Shown: positions 9,185-16,916 of the stretch, one piece after another
How positions within the stretch are numbered: the stretch's first letter is position 1
Layout of the letters: each line of letters begins with the position of its first letter
Assembly: GCF_025149945.1 (NCBI RefSeq)
Contig: NZ_JALXVH010000002.1
Coordinates: 1-64,000, forward strand
Source: Kocuria sp. p3-SID1428
Lineage (GTDB): Bacteria > Actinomycetota > Actinomycetes > Actinomycetales > Micrococcaceae
Direction of reading: 5' to 3'
Length of the DNA stretch: 64,000 nucleotides
The notes under the pieces: generated by a model
Databases searched by the model: none
What the model saw: only the letters and a program-made list of their open reading frames with translations
Told to the model about the DNA's origin: nothing
Position numbers and translations under genes: made by a program

Positions 9185-10266
9185 GCGGAGCCGGGGGGAA
9201 TCTGCTCGAGCAGAGCCTGGCGCGCCCGGAACCAGGGCTCGCCGTGGACATCGGCCCACGAGTCATGATCGGCGTCGTCCATGATCACGAGCCGTCCGGA
9301 GTTGCCGGTCTCCTCGTGGCGCTGCACGTAGTTGCGGATCGTGGACTCCGGGACGGTCATGTCATTGCGCCCGTGCAGGACGTTCACGGCCCGATCCAGC
9401 GGCAGCTGATCGATCGGCGAGGCCATCTCGTAGCGCTGCGGATCCTCCTCCGGTTCCGCGCCGCTGAGCAGCGCGCGCACCACCCAGCCCCGCTGCGAGC
9501 GCTCGGCGAGCTCGAGGTCATAGACCCCGGCCATCGCGGTGGCGGAGCGGGCGATGACTCGGCAGTCGGCCCCGGGGGCGCCCTCGGCGAGCCGGTCGCG
9601 TCCCAGCGCCCACGCGGCCAGGTGCCCGCCGGCACTGTGACCCAGCATGTGGACCTGCTCCAGATCCGGGGTGAACTCCCCCGGCTCGCCGAGCTCTGCG
9701 ACGTAGTCGATGGCATCCGAGACGTCGTCAAAGGTCTCCGGCCAGCCGCCGGGGCTGTCCTCGCCGTCGATCCCGCGGTAGGTGGGCACCCACACGGCCA
9801 CACCCCAGCTCGCCAGGTCCCATGCCAGATCGGCCATATAGGAGGGATCGGAGGCGTCGTTCCAGGAGCCGCCGTGCAGCATCACGACCACGGGATGAGT
9901 GGGGCGCGAGGAGCCGTCGCCCCAGGCCCCCGGGTCGGGCACGAGCAGCCAGCCGGTCTGGCGCTTCTCATCCGCGCCCCAGGTGTGGCGGCCGCGGTCC
10001 ACGGGCTCGCCCGCAGGCTCGCGCACCGCGGGGTCGCTCCACTGCTGTGCGCGCTGGTGGCCCACCGGGGTGGAGACGGTTGCCCCCACGCCGATGGCCA
10101 GGGCCAGGCCTCCGGCCGTCTGCAGCAGACGACGTCGGCGGATCGCCTCCGGCGCTGCGGCCCTCTCGGCGCGCTCCTGGAGCCGACGGCGCTCCTGCTC
10201 TGCTGCCAGCTTGCGCGTCTCTCGCCTGGATCCCGGTTCGGGGCGCGGCTGCTGCGCGCCGTTCAC
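9181..10266 (-). CDS. Alpha/beta hydrolase, paralogue of its downstream neighbour
   Basis: A 361-residue esterase that starts with GTG at 10264-10266 overlapping the sseA stop (GTGA). The first 50 residues are very basic (RRRRLLQTAGG), followed by one membrane-spanning segment. The soluble domain has HGGSWNDAS (oxyanion), GHSAGGHLAAW (nucleophile Ser), HGRNDMTVP (Asp region) and DDADHDSW (His). Its order and spacing parallel the next gene, so they are a tandem duplication that has since diverged. Likely acts at the outer membrane face. Substrate not predictable. Confidence 0.82.
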   Translation of the reverse strand: MNGAQQPRPEPGSRRETRKLAAEQERRRLQERAERAAAPEAIRRRRLLQTAGGLALAIGVGATVSTPVGHQRAQQWSDPAVREPAGEPVDRGRHTWGADEKRQTGWLLVPDPGAWGDGSSRPTHPVVVMLHGGSWNDASDPSYMADLAWDLASWGVAVWVPTYRGIDGEDSPGGWPETFDDVSDAIDYVAELGEPGEFTPDLEQVHMLGHSAGGHLAAWALGRDRLAEGAPGADCRVIARSATAMAGVYDLELAERSQRGWVVRALLSGAEPEEDPQRYEMASPIDQLPLDRAVNVLHGRNDMTVPESTIRNYVQRHEETGNSGRLVIMDDADHDSWADVHGEPWFRARQALLEQIPPGSA

Positions 10267-11129
10267 GACCCGCGGACCACGGGACGCAGGGCGGGGTCCT
10301 CGGTCTCGCGCCCCCACTCGGACCAGGAGCCGTCGTAGATCGTGAGGTCGCGGTCCTCCCACCCGGCGGCCACGGCCGCGAGCGCCCCGACGCAGGCGGA
10401 GACGCCCGAGCCGCAGCTGAAGGCCACGGGGCCTCTCCCGCCCAGGCGCTGCTGAAGCAGGTCGTCCAGCTCGGCGGGCGGCAGCAGGTGCCCGCCGGGG
10501 GCCAGGTCGCTGAACGGCAGGCTCACGGCGCCGGGCATGTGACCGGCGCGCAGCCCGGGACGCGGCTCGGGGACGGTGCCGGCGAAGCGCTCGGCGGAGC
10601 GGGCGTCGGCCACCGTGCCGTCGTGCTCGGCCAGGCGACGGGCGACGTCGTCGGCATCCGTGAAGGCGCGCGGATCCAGCTGCACGCGCGGAGCGGCGAC
10701 GGGTTCGGGGCTGTCGTCGAGAGGACCCTCCGGGCGGCCCGAGGCGATCCAGGCGGGCAGGCCACCGTCGAGCACGTAGGGCGTGCCGACCCCGGCGGCG
10801 CGCAGCATCCACCAGGCGCGAGCCGAGGAGAACAGGCCCTGGCGGTCGTAGGCGACCACCACGGTCTCGTCGCCGATCCCCAGCTCGCCCAGGCGCTGCG
10901 CGAAGTCGTCGGCGCCGAGCATGGTGTGCGGGATGTCGGCCTCCTGATCGGACAGCGGGCCGTCCAGATCGAAGCGACGCGCACCCGGGATACCGGTGGC
11001 GGCACCGCGCTCGCCCATGATCGAGGCGTCGACGACCACGACGTCGTCCAGGTGATCGGCCAGCCAGTCGGCGTCGACGACGGGGCCCTGCGGGAGTTGC
11101 TCGGAGCGCGCGGTGTCCATGTCCGGCAT
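10263..11129 (-). CDS. sseA: Thiosulfate/3-mercaptopyruvate sulfurtransferase
   Basis: A 288-residue two-domain rhodanese. The inactive N-terminal rhodanese domain holds AYDRQGLFSSARAWW. The C-terminal domain holds the active-site loop CGSGVSAC (about residues 240-247), where the first Cys carries the persulfide, and a late YDGSWSEWG, the family's second signature. It moves sulfur from thiosulfate or 3-mercaptopyruvate to cyanide or thiols. I chose ATG 11129 because GGGAG lies 7 bases before it; the frame extends to 11171. Leads a three-gene unit with two esterases joined by 4-base overlaps. Confidence 0.92.
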   Translation of the reverse strand: MPDMDTARSEQLPQGPVVDADWLADHLDDVVVVDASIMGERGAATGIPGARRFDLDGPLSDQEADIPHTMLGADDFAQRLGELGIGDETVVVAYDRQGLFSSARAWWMLRAAGVGTPYVLDGGLPAWIASGRPEGPLDDSPEPVAAPRVQLDPRAFTDADDVARRLAEHDGTVADARSAERFAGTVPEPRPGLRAGHMPGAVSLPFSDLAPGGHLLPPAELDDLLQQRLGGRGPVAFSCGSGVSACVGALAAVAAGWEDRDLTIYDGSWSEWGRETEDPALRPVVRGS

Positions 11130-11196
11130 CTTCGCACTCCCGCCCGTCCAGCACAGCGGCGCAGGCCGCACTGGAGGCGGATCGACCCGAAAGGGA

Positions 11197-12069
11197 CTAC
11201 AGCAGAGCCCGCGCGCCGCGGCGCACGGCGTCCTCCAGCTGAGCCAGGGCCGGAAGCGCCGTGGACCAGCGCTGCAGGTGCAGGCTCACCGCCTCCGGGT
11301 GGAGGCCGGGAACGGGCAGCAGCGGGGTGTCGGCGGCGGCGAAGGGGGCGCCGGGCAGCTGGAGCCGCGGCACCATGCCCCATCCGATGCCGTCGGCGAT
11401 CGCTCGCACGAAGGCCTCCGCCGAGGGCACCCGGTGCTCGGGCGGGCGGCCCGTGATGCCGGCCCGGTGCAGCGCCGCGGACTGGAGGTCGTCCTTGTCG
11501 TCGTAGACCACCACGGGGAGACGGGCGAGGTCAGGCTGCGGTCCCGCGTGCTCCAGCAGCGAGGCCGCCGCGCGGGGTTCGTAGACCATGGCGCCCAGGG
11601 GGATCGTGCGGCAGCCGGTGACCGGAGCCGAGGACGTGGTGATCGCCGCCGCCACCTCGCCGGCCAGCAGGAGCCGGCGGGAGTGGTCTTGGTCCTCGGC
11701 GCGCAGTCGCACGCTGATCCCGGTGCCGGGTGCGGCCAACTCCGCCAGGACAGGGCGGAACCAGGTGGCCAGCGAGTCCGCGTTGACCGCGACGTCCAGC
11801 GGCGTGGACTCGGCCTGATCCATGCCGAGCTCGACCCGGGCGGCGTCATGCAGGGACAGCACCTGCCGGGCCATCCGCAGCACGGCCTCCCCGGGATCGG
11901 TGGGACGCACCGGGGCGGTGCGGCGCAGCAGCACGCGGCCCGTCTGAGACTCCAGGGCCTTGATCCGCTGGCTGACCGCCGGCGGGGAGATGCTCAGGCG
12001 CTCCGCGGCGCGATCGAAGGCGCCCTCGTCCACGGCCGCCACCAGGGTGCGCAGCTGCTCGATGTCCAC
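11197..12069 (-). CDS. lysG: LysR-type regulator LysG/ArgP
   Basis: A 290-residue LysR-family activator. The N-terminal HTH reads LSISPPAVSQRIKALE (about residues 25-40), typical of the ArgP/LysG/IciA branch, followed by a substrate-binding domain. It sits head to head with lysE, the arrangement known from Corynebacterium, where LysG activates the exporter in response to lysine, arginine or histidine. The same role is inferred here from family and context. Confidence 0.9.
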   Translation of the reverse strand: MDIEQLRTLVAAVDEGAFDRAAERLSISPPAVSQRIKALESQTGRVLLRRTAPVRPTDPGEAVLRMARQVLSLHDAARVELGMDQAESTPLDVAVNADSLATWFRPVLAELAAPGTGISVRLRAEDQDHSRRLLLAGEVAAAITTSSAPVTGCRTIPLGAMVYEPRAAASLLEHAGPQPDLARLPVVVYDDKDDLQSAALHRAGITGRPPEHRVPSAEAFVRAIADGIGWGMVPRLQLPGAPFAAADTPLLPVPGLHPEAVSLHLQRWSTALPALAQLEDAVRRGARALL

Positions 12070-12141
12070 TTTTGAATCTCTTATCTGTGTTCAGGATCTT
12101 TCGCTGGCCTGAAGGGTAGCTGCGCCGTAGGTTTCCTGGCC
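12070..12141. promoter_or_regulatory. lysG/lysE divergent promoter region
   Basis: The 72-base gap between the two starts must hold both promoters and the LysG site. It is AT-richer than its surroundings (TTTTGAATCTCTTATCTG near 12069-12087), as expected for a LysR-controlled intergenic region. I cannot pick exact boxes. Confidence 0.4.
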
Positions 12142-12747
12142 ATGGACATCTACTTCACCGGCATGCTCACCGGCCTGGCCCTCATCGTGGCCATCGGCGC
12201 CCAGAACGCGTTCGTGCTGCGACAGGGCATCCGCCGGGAGCACGTGCTGGTGGTCGTGGCGATCTGCACGGCGGCCGACGCCTTGCTGATCACCGTGGGC
12301 ACGTTGGGGATCGGCTCGGTCGTGGAGCGGGCTCCGTGGCTGCTCACCGCGCTGCGCTGGGGCGGGGTGGCCTACCTGGTCTGGTTCGCGATCGGCTCGT
12401 TCCGCTCGGCCCTGTCTTCCCATTCCCTCACAGCCGACGACGCGGTCGGCCCCGGCGGGTCGCTGCGCAAGGTCGCGCTGACCACCTTGGCGCTGACCTT
12501 CCTCAACCCGCACGTCTACCTGGACACCATGGTGATGCTCGGCAACCTGGCCAATCAGCACGGGGACCAGCGCTGGACCTACACGCTGGGCGCGATCACC
12601 GGGTCGGTGCTGTGGTTCCCCGCGCTCGGGTTGGGGGCGCGTGCGCTGGCCAAGCCCCTGAACCGCCCCGGCACGTGGCGCGCGGTGGATATCGCGGTGG
12701 GCGTGGTCATGCTGCTGGTCGCGCTGCGGCTGGTCGTGGCGGGGTGA
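12142..12747 (+). CDS. lysE: LysE-family basic amino acid exporter
   Basis: A 201-residue membrane protein with about six spans. The N terminus LTGLALIVAIGAQNAFVLRQG (split across the first span) is the LysE family signature, and FLNPHVYLDTM lies mid-protein. It exports lysine and arginine to prevent toxic build-up and is probably activated by the divergent LysG. Confidence 0.93.
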   Translation: MDIYFTGMLTGLALIVAIGAQNAFVLRQGIRREHVLVVVAICTAADALLITVGTLGIGSVVERAPWLLTALRWGGVAYLVWFAIGSFRSALSSHSLTADDAVGPGGSLRKVALTTLALTFLNPHVYLDTMVMLGNLANQHGDQRWTYTLGAITGSVLWFPALGLGARALAKPLNRPGTWRAVDIAVGVVMLLVALRLVVAG

Positions 12748-12790
12748 GAAGCGGGCTTGTGCTGTCGGATCCTCGGCGCATCCTGCTGAT

Positions 12791-13387
12791 ATGGACATGC
12801 ACTCACCAGCCCCCGGCCGCACCTGGAGCGGCACCGTCTTCTGCGGGGTCAGCCTGGACGGCTTCATCGCGCGGGCGGACGGGGACATCGACTGGCTGGA
12901 GGCGCCGGTTCCTGCCGGGCAGGCAGCGCCCTCCGGCTCGGGCGCCGAGGCCGTCCCGGACTTCGAGGCCCTGCTGGCGCGCGTGGACCACCTGGTGATG
13001 GGGCGGGCCACCTTCCAGAAGGTCCTGGAGATCGGCTTCTGGCCCTACGACCCCGCCCAGGTCATCGTGCTCAGCTCCACGCTGACCGGCCCGCAGCCCC
13101 ATGGGGCGCTCGTGGCACCGGACCTGCCTGCCGCCGTTGCGCTGCTGGAAGCGCGCGGTGCCCGCGGCGTCTACTGGGACGGCGGCACCACGATCCAGGC
13201 CGCCCTGCGCGCCGACCTGGTGGATGAGCTCGTGGTGACCACGGTGCCCCGGCTGATCGGCGGCGGCATCGCCCTGTTCGGGGCGCTCGAGCACGATCTC
13301 CCGCTGCGGCTGCGCGGCAGCAGGGTGCTGGACGGCGGGATGGTGAGCACACGGTACGACGTCGTGCGGGAGGTCTCGTCGGGCTGA
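12791..13387 (+). CDS. Dihydrofolate reductase / RibD C-terminal family protein
   Basis: A 198-residue protein of the RibD_C fold. The N-terminal VSLDGFIARADGDIDWL (about residues 19-35) is the family hallmark. LVMGRATFQKVLEI and the nucleotide-binding DGGTTIQAALRADLVDELVV follow in the usual order. It is an NADPH-dependent reductase of unknown substrate. It is too short to be a bifunctional RibD and is unlikely to be the housekeeping folate enzyme. Confidence 0.85.
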   Translation: MDMHSPAPGRTWSGTVFCGVSLDGFIARADGDIDWLEAPVPAGQAAPSGSGAEAVPDFEALLARVDHLVMGRATFQKVLEIGFWPYDPAQVIVLSSTLTGPQPHGALVAPDLPAAVALLEARGARGVYWDGGTTIQAALRADLVDELVVTTVPRLIGGGIALFGALEHDLPLRLRGSRVLDGGMVSTRYDVVREVSSG

Positions 13388-13455
13388 TCTGCCCGCCGTA
13401 TCGTGGCCCCGGATCACCGCAGCGGTGCTCCACATGCCCGTCGAGAGGACCCGCC

Positions 13456-13809
13456 GTGCCCCAGTTCTTCATCTCCGTGAACCACTCCGATGACTTCCAG
13501 ATGCCCGAGGGCGTCTCCATCGAGCAGCTGCACACGGACGTCATGGCCTTCAACGAGAAAATGGCCGCAGAGCAGCGCATCGTCTTCGTGGGCGCCCTCG
13601 AGCAGCCCGCCTCCGATGCCCGCCTGGTGGATGCCACCAGCGGCGAAGCCCTCGTGGCGCAGGAGACGGCCTCCGGTGCGGAGATCCAGCTGGGCGGCTT
13701 CTGGATCCTCGAGGCGGCCGACCTGGACGAGGCGCTGAACCTGGGGGCGCAGGCCTCCGCCGCCTGCCAGGGCGCCGTCGAGGTGCGCAAGATGCAGGGC
13801 GAGGGCTGA
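13456..13809 (+). CDS. YCII-domain protein
   Basis: A 117-residue protein with the ferredoxin-like YCII/DGPF fold: MPQFFISVNHSDDFQMPEG at the start, a central GALEQPASDARLVD strand pair and IQLGGFWILEAADLDEALN near the end. Members of this family are small, often found near sigma factors or regulators, and mostly uncharacterised. It is followed immediately by an SRPBCC gene. Confidence 0.75.
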   Translation: MPQFFISVNHSDDFQMPEGVSIEQLHTDVMAFNEKMAAEQRIVFVGALEQPASDARLVDATSGEALVAQETASGAEIQLGGFWILEAADLDEALNLGAQASAACQGAVEVRKMQGEG

Positions 13810-13839
13810 GCCCTGGCTCTCGAGGCTTCGCGGGTCTGC

Positions 13840-14217
13840 GTGGTCGTCGCCCGGCCGCTGCCTGAGGTGGTGGAAGTGGCCGCAGACCCGCGCCGGCTGC
13901 CTGACTGGGCCGCCGGTCTGGCCGGAGCAGAGGTCACGCCGAGCGAGCAGCCCGGGGTCTGGGTCACCGACTCCCCCATGGGCCGCGCCCTGGTGCGCTT
14001 CACCGGCGGAGACGACCCCGGTGTGCTCGATCACGAGGTCACGCCGCCGGACGGATCGACCACGCTGAACCGGTTCCGGGCTTCGTCCTGCGCCGGCGGA
14101 ATCGAGCTCGTGTTCCTGGTGGAGCCCGCTGCCGGCGCCTCGGCGGACGACCTCGCGCGGGATGCCGCCATGGTGCGCGTGGATCTCGAGCGGCTGCGGG
14201 AGCTGCTGGAGGGCTGA
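13840..14217 (+). CDS. SRPBCC/polyketide-cyclase-fold protein
   Basis: About 125 residues. VVVARPLPEVVEVAADPRRL followed by WAAGLAGAEVTP is the usual N-terminal strand-helix of SRPBCC (START-like) lipid- or ligand-binding proteins. The annotated GTG at 13840 cuts into the first strand. The frame is open from the upstream stop, and a CTG at 13813, with GAGGG about 9 bases before it, would restore EASRVCVVVARP, so the real start may be that CTG. The ligand is unknown. Confidence 0.7.
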   Translation: MVVARPLPEVVEVAADPRRLPDWAAGLAGAEVTPSEQPGVWVTDSPMGRALVRFTGGDDPGVLDHEVTPPDGSTTLNRFRASSCAGGIELVFLVEPAAGASADDLARDAAMVRVDLERLRELLEG

Positions 14218-14250
14218 GATCCTGCCTGAGGGCTAGACCCCGCGTGGCCC

Positions 14251-14670
14251 TCAGGGCATCCGGCGGAACATGCCGGCGGAGACGTCGTGCCGTTCCTGGA
14301 AGCCATGCCGGGCGTACAGCTTCCGACCCGGCGGATCGGCCATGAGCGAGACGTAGGCGTTCGCGGGTGCGCGATCGGTGATCTCCTGCAGCAGCCGGGT
14401 CAGGATCGCATCGCCCAGGCCCTGCCGCTGATGCTGCGGGTGCACCGCCATGTCCGTCACCTGGAACATCCAGCCGCCGTCGCCGATCAGACGGCCCATG
14501 CCCACGGCTGCTCCTTGGTGCGTGACATGGACGGCGGCCCAGCCGCCTGCGACCGCGATCGCCGCCTGCTCGGGAGTGACCGGCGAGAGCCCAGTCTCCC
14601 GACGCAGCATCGCGAAGTCCTCCGCCGACGGCGCGGCCATGTGCAGCTCATATCCGTCCGCAATCTCCAT
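14251..14670 (-). CDS. GNAT-family N-acetyltransferase
   Basis: A 139-residue acetyltransferase. The acetyl-CoA loop is in QHQRQGLGDAILTRLL (about residues 78-93) and the C-terminal KLYARHGFQE is the family's last helix-strand. The acceptor is unknown. Its start lies just 22 bases from the first copy of the palindromic repeat, in a divergent gap. Confidence 0.85.
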   Translation of the reverse strand: MEIADGYELHMAAPSAEDFAMLRRETGLSPVTPEQAAIAVAGGWAAVHVTHQGAAVGMGRLIGDGGWMFQVTDMAVHPQHQRQGLGDAILTRLLQEITDRAPANAYVSLMADPPGRKLYARHGFQERHDVSAGMFRRMP

Positions 14671-14692
14671 CCCTCCATCCTCTCCTCCCTCG

Positions 14693-14750
14693 CCGAGTGG
14701 ATACCCAGTTGCGCTATTCGGGCAGATAGCGCAACTGGGTGTCCACTCGG
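14693..14750. repeat. Palindromic repeat copy 1
   Basis: 58 bases. Two 25-base arms (outer end CCGAGTGGATACCCAGTTGC, inner end GCTAT) with one mismatch enclose an 8-base centre. Lies in a divergent gap between the acetyltransferase and the winged-helix operon, so it is not simply a terminator. Confidence 0.95.
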
Positions 14751-14840
14751 TGGTGGGGGTGAATGCAGGAGTGTTTCGGTTTGATCACGATCACATCGCG
14801 GGACTCGAAAGTGCACTGCTCATCTGGGCACGGTGGGGCT

Positions 14841-15363
14841 ATGGAGACACTTCCTGCGACTCCGAAGGCAGACCGGGTGGCGAATGCGCTGCGCGCCGTG
14901 CAGCGGCGATTCCGTCCGGTCTGGTGGCACCGTCTGCCCGAAGGACTCGACACTGACCACCGTGCTCGTGATCGCGGGGCTGGCCGCCATGCTCGTCCTT
15001 ACGCTGAAGGTCGCCGACCGCAGCTATCACCGCGACCTGGCGAGCATGTGGGCCGACCTGGGCGCCCCTCCCGGCCACGCCGAGGCCGCACCTCCGCTGG
15101 ACGATCCGCGCACCCTGCAGCTCATGGCGGCCCTGGGCGCCTCCCAGGAGACCCGGGGCTGGGCCTTGCGTGATGACCTCGGGATCAGCGCGGACGAGGC
15201 CCTCGAACGGCTCCGGAAGCTCGAGGACTTCGGTCTGATGAAGGGCTACCGGCGGTTCCTCGAGAGCCGTCGGGACGAGGACCGGTGGTATCGGATCACC
15301 CCCGTGGGGGACTTCGCCTTGGGCAGTCACCTGGCGGCAACGAGGCAGGACGCCCATGCGTGA
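14841..15363 (+). pseudogene. Frameshifted membrane-anchored winged-helix protein (paralogue 1)
   Basis: From ATG 14841 the frame encodes ADRVANALRAVQRRFRPVWW-HRLPEG, which matches the next gene's VALEQAQRRLHPRWWASLPEA. Near 14945 it must shift by one base to read one membrane span (TLTTVLVIAGLAAMLVL) and then the winged helix (LDDPRTLQLMAAL ... ERLRKLEDFGLMKGY ... RWYRITPVGDFALGSHLAAT). The membrane part is shorter than in paralogue 2, with one span only. An alternative is an unshifted product from GTG 14833 with an unrelated N terminus. The stop overlaps the next ATG by 8 bases. Confidence 0.6.
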
Positions 15364-16129
15364 GCACATGCCATCCGCCGCGGGAGATGCGTTGACAGCA
15401 CCGCGCGAGAGCTCGTGGGCTGACGTCGATGTCGCCCTGGAGCAGGCGCAACGGCGGTTGCATCCTCGCTGGTGGGCCAGTTTGCCCGAGGCCGCTCTGC
15501 TCCTGGTCGCACTCACCGCCATACTCACCTCCGTTGCCTGGGGATGGCTGATCTTGGTCTGCATCAGCATCCTGATCATCTTCGGACGCATGCGCCCTGC
15601 TCTGGTGGGGGCCGAACACCGCTACCCCGCGTATGGCCCGGCCTCCGTCTCGCTCCTTGTGTCGAAGTCCCTCGCGCTGATCTGGATCATCTGGGCCATC
15701 TGGAGCGTGCCGGAAGGCCGCCCGCTGGGCACATCCTTCGCGCTGGCACTCCTCACCGTGACTGTCGTCGGAATTCTCGAGCTGCTCACCCAGCGGATGC
15801 TGGCCACCTCGATGCCCAGTGCCGGTCGGCGGTGGGCCTCCCTGGCCAGACGACACGAACTGCATCCGGCACTTCGTGACCCGGTTGTCCTGCAGGCCAT
15901 GGTGATCCTTCACCCCACACGGAAGATGCGAGTGACGCAGCTGGCAGCCGACCTGGAGCTGGACCGTGACCGCGCAGAGGCCGTTGTCGAGGACCTGGCT
16001 GGTCAGGGGCTGGTCACGCTCCGGAGGAAGATCGTCGACGGCCCCGACCGTCTCTGGGCGAGTTCCATGGGCCGCGGCCAGACAGTGCTGGAGGCGCACC
16101 TGGCAGCCATCCAGAGAGGAACAGAATGA
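15356..16129 (+). CDS. Membrane-anchored winged-helix protein (paralogue 2, intact)
   Basis: A 257-residue protein. An N-terminal helix ends in RRLHPRWWASLPE. About four hydrophobic segments follow (residues 43-77 and 103-150). A C-terminal cytoplasmic winged helix covers about residues 180-250: LRDPVVLQAMVIL, then LAADLELDRDRAEAVVEDLAGQGLV and a wing/last helix ending SMGRGQTVLEAHLAAI. This looks like a MarR/PadR-like DNA-binding domain tethered to the membrane. It is the middle gene of a three-gene unit with 8- and 4-base overlaps and the only member with no frame disruption. Function unknown; a membrane-sensing regulator is inference. Confidence 0.75.
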   Translation: MREHMPSAAGDALTAPRESSWADVDVALEQAQRRLHPRWWASLPEAALLLVALTAILTSVAWGWLILVCISILIIFGRMRPALVGAEHRYPAYGPASVSLLVSKSLALIWIIWAIWSVPEGRPLGTSFALALLTVTVVGILELLTQRMLATSMPSAGRRWASLARRHELHPALRDPVVLQAMVILHPTRKMRVTQLAADLELDRDRAEAVVEDLAGQGLVTLRRKIVDGPDRLWASSMGRGQTVLEAHLAAIQRGTE

Positions 16130-16821
16130 CCACCGCTCAGCCCAACCCGTCTCCCGCGCAACGGCTCGGACAGCGGCTCATGCCGGGGCGTTTCGACTTC
16201 CTGGTCTTCACCCTGGCGGGGTTCTGGTATCTCCTGGCGAACTGGGCGGGTTCCCCATGGCTCATGGGGGCAGCATCCACCGTCGCGCTGATCGCAGGAG
16301 GCCTGGGCCAGTTCCTCCGTCATCGCCGCGACGGCGCGGTGGCGCACCAGCGCTTCGGCATGAATGGCCGGCTGAGCTGGGGGATCGCCGCGATCTGGCT
16401 GACAGCCGCTGTCGCCATTTTCGTCTTGGGGGTGGTCTTCGACCCGCAGGAGTGGCCGGCGTGGAGCCGGGCGCGCTGGCCTACGCGGTTGCCTTCGGAC
16501 TTCTGATCACCGGCCGCCGATGGCTTGCCGCGCGATCTCAGCACATCGCCCAGTCCCCTGGGCCTGCATCCTCACTCCGTGCGGATCCCCGAGGGACCCC
16601 CGACGACGTTCTGTGCGATCTGCTGTCCCGCACCCAGATGATGCGCGTCGACGCCCTCATCGGTGGACCTCTCGATCCCACCCGAAGAGCTCTGTCCGCG
16701 CCTGGAGTCACTGATGGACGCTGGCGTCGTCGGCCGCAGGATGAAGGACGACGGCCCCGTGGACGACCACCATTGGGTGCATCTGAGCTTCCACGGGGAG
16801 CAGCAGCTCACCACCGCCTGA
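16126..16821 (+). pseudogene. Frameshifted membrane-anchored winged-helix protein (paralogue 3)
   Basis: The start overlaps the previous stop (ATGA). The first frame gives two pairs of membrane segments (FDFLVFTLAGFWYLLANW; GRLSWGIAAIWLTAAVAIF). Near 16455 the sensible reading moves to a second frame (GALAYAVAFGLLITGRRWLAAR ... DDVLCDLLSRTQMMRVDAL). Near 16656 it returns to the first frame (SVDLSIPPEELCPRLESLMD ... VHLSFHGEQQLTTA, stop 16821). Two compensating single-base shifts indicate decay or, less likely, sequence error. The C terminus is also shorter than in paralogue 2. Confidence 0.65.
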
Positions 16822-16829
16822 CACCTCCG

Positions 16830-16887
16830 CCGAGTGGACACCCAGTTGCATTGTTCGCCCCGATAGCGCAATTGGGTATCCACTCGG
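16830..16887. repeat. Palindromic repeat copy 2
   Basis: 58 bases with the same arms as copy 1 and a few mismatches (left arm CACCCAGTTGCATTG). Located just after paralogue 3 and only 29 bases before the next start, so it would form a hairpin in that gene's leader. Confidence 0.93.
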
Positions 16888-16916
16888 CGGGGTGGGGCGG
16901 GCGTAGCGTGGGAGGC

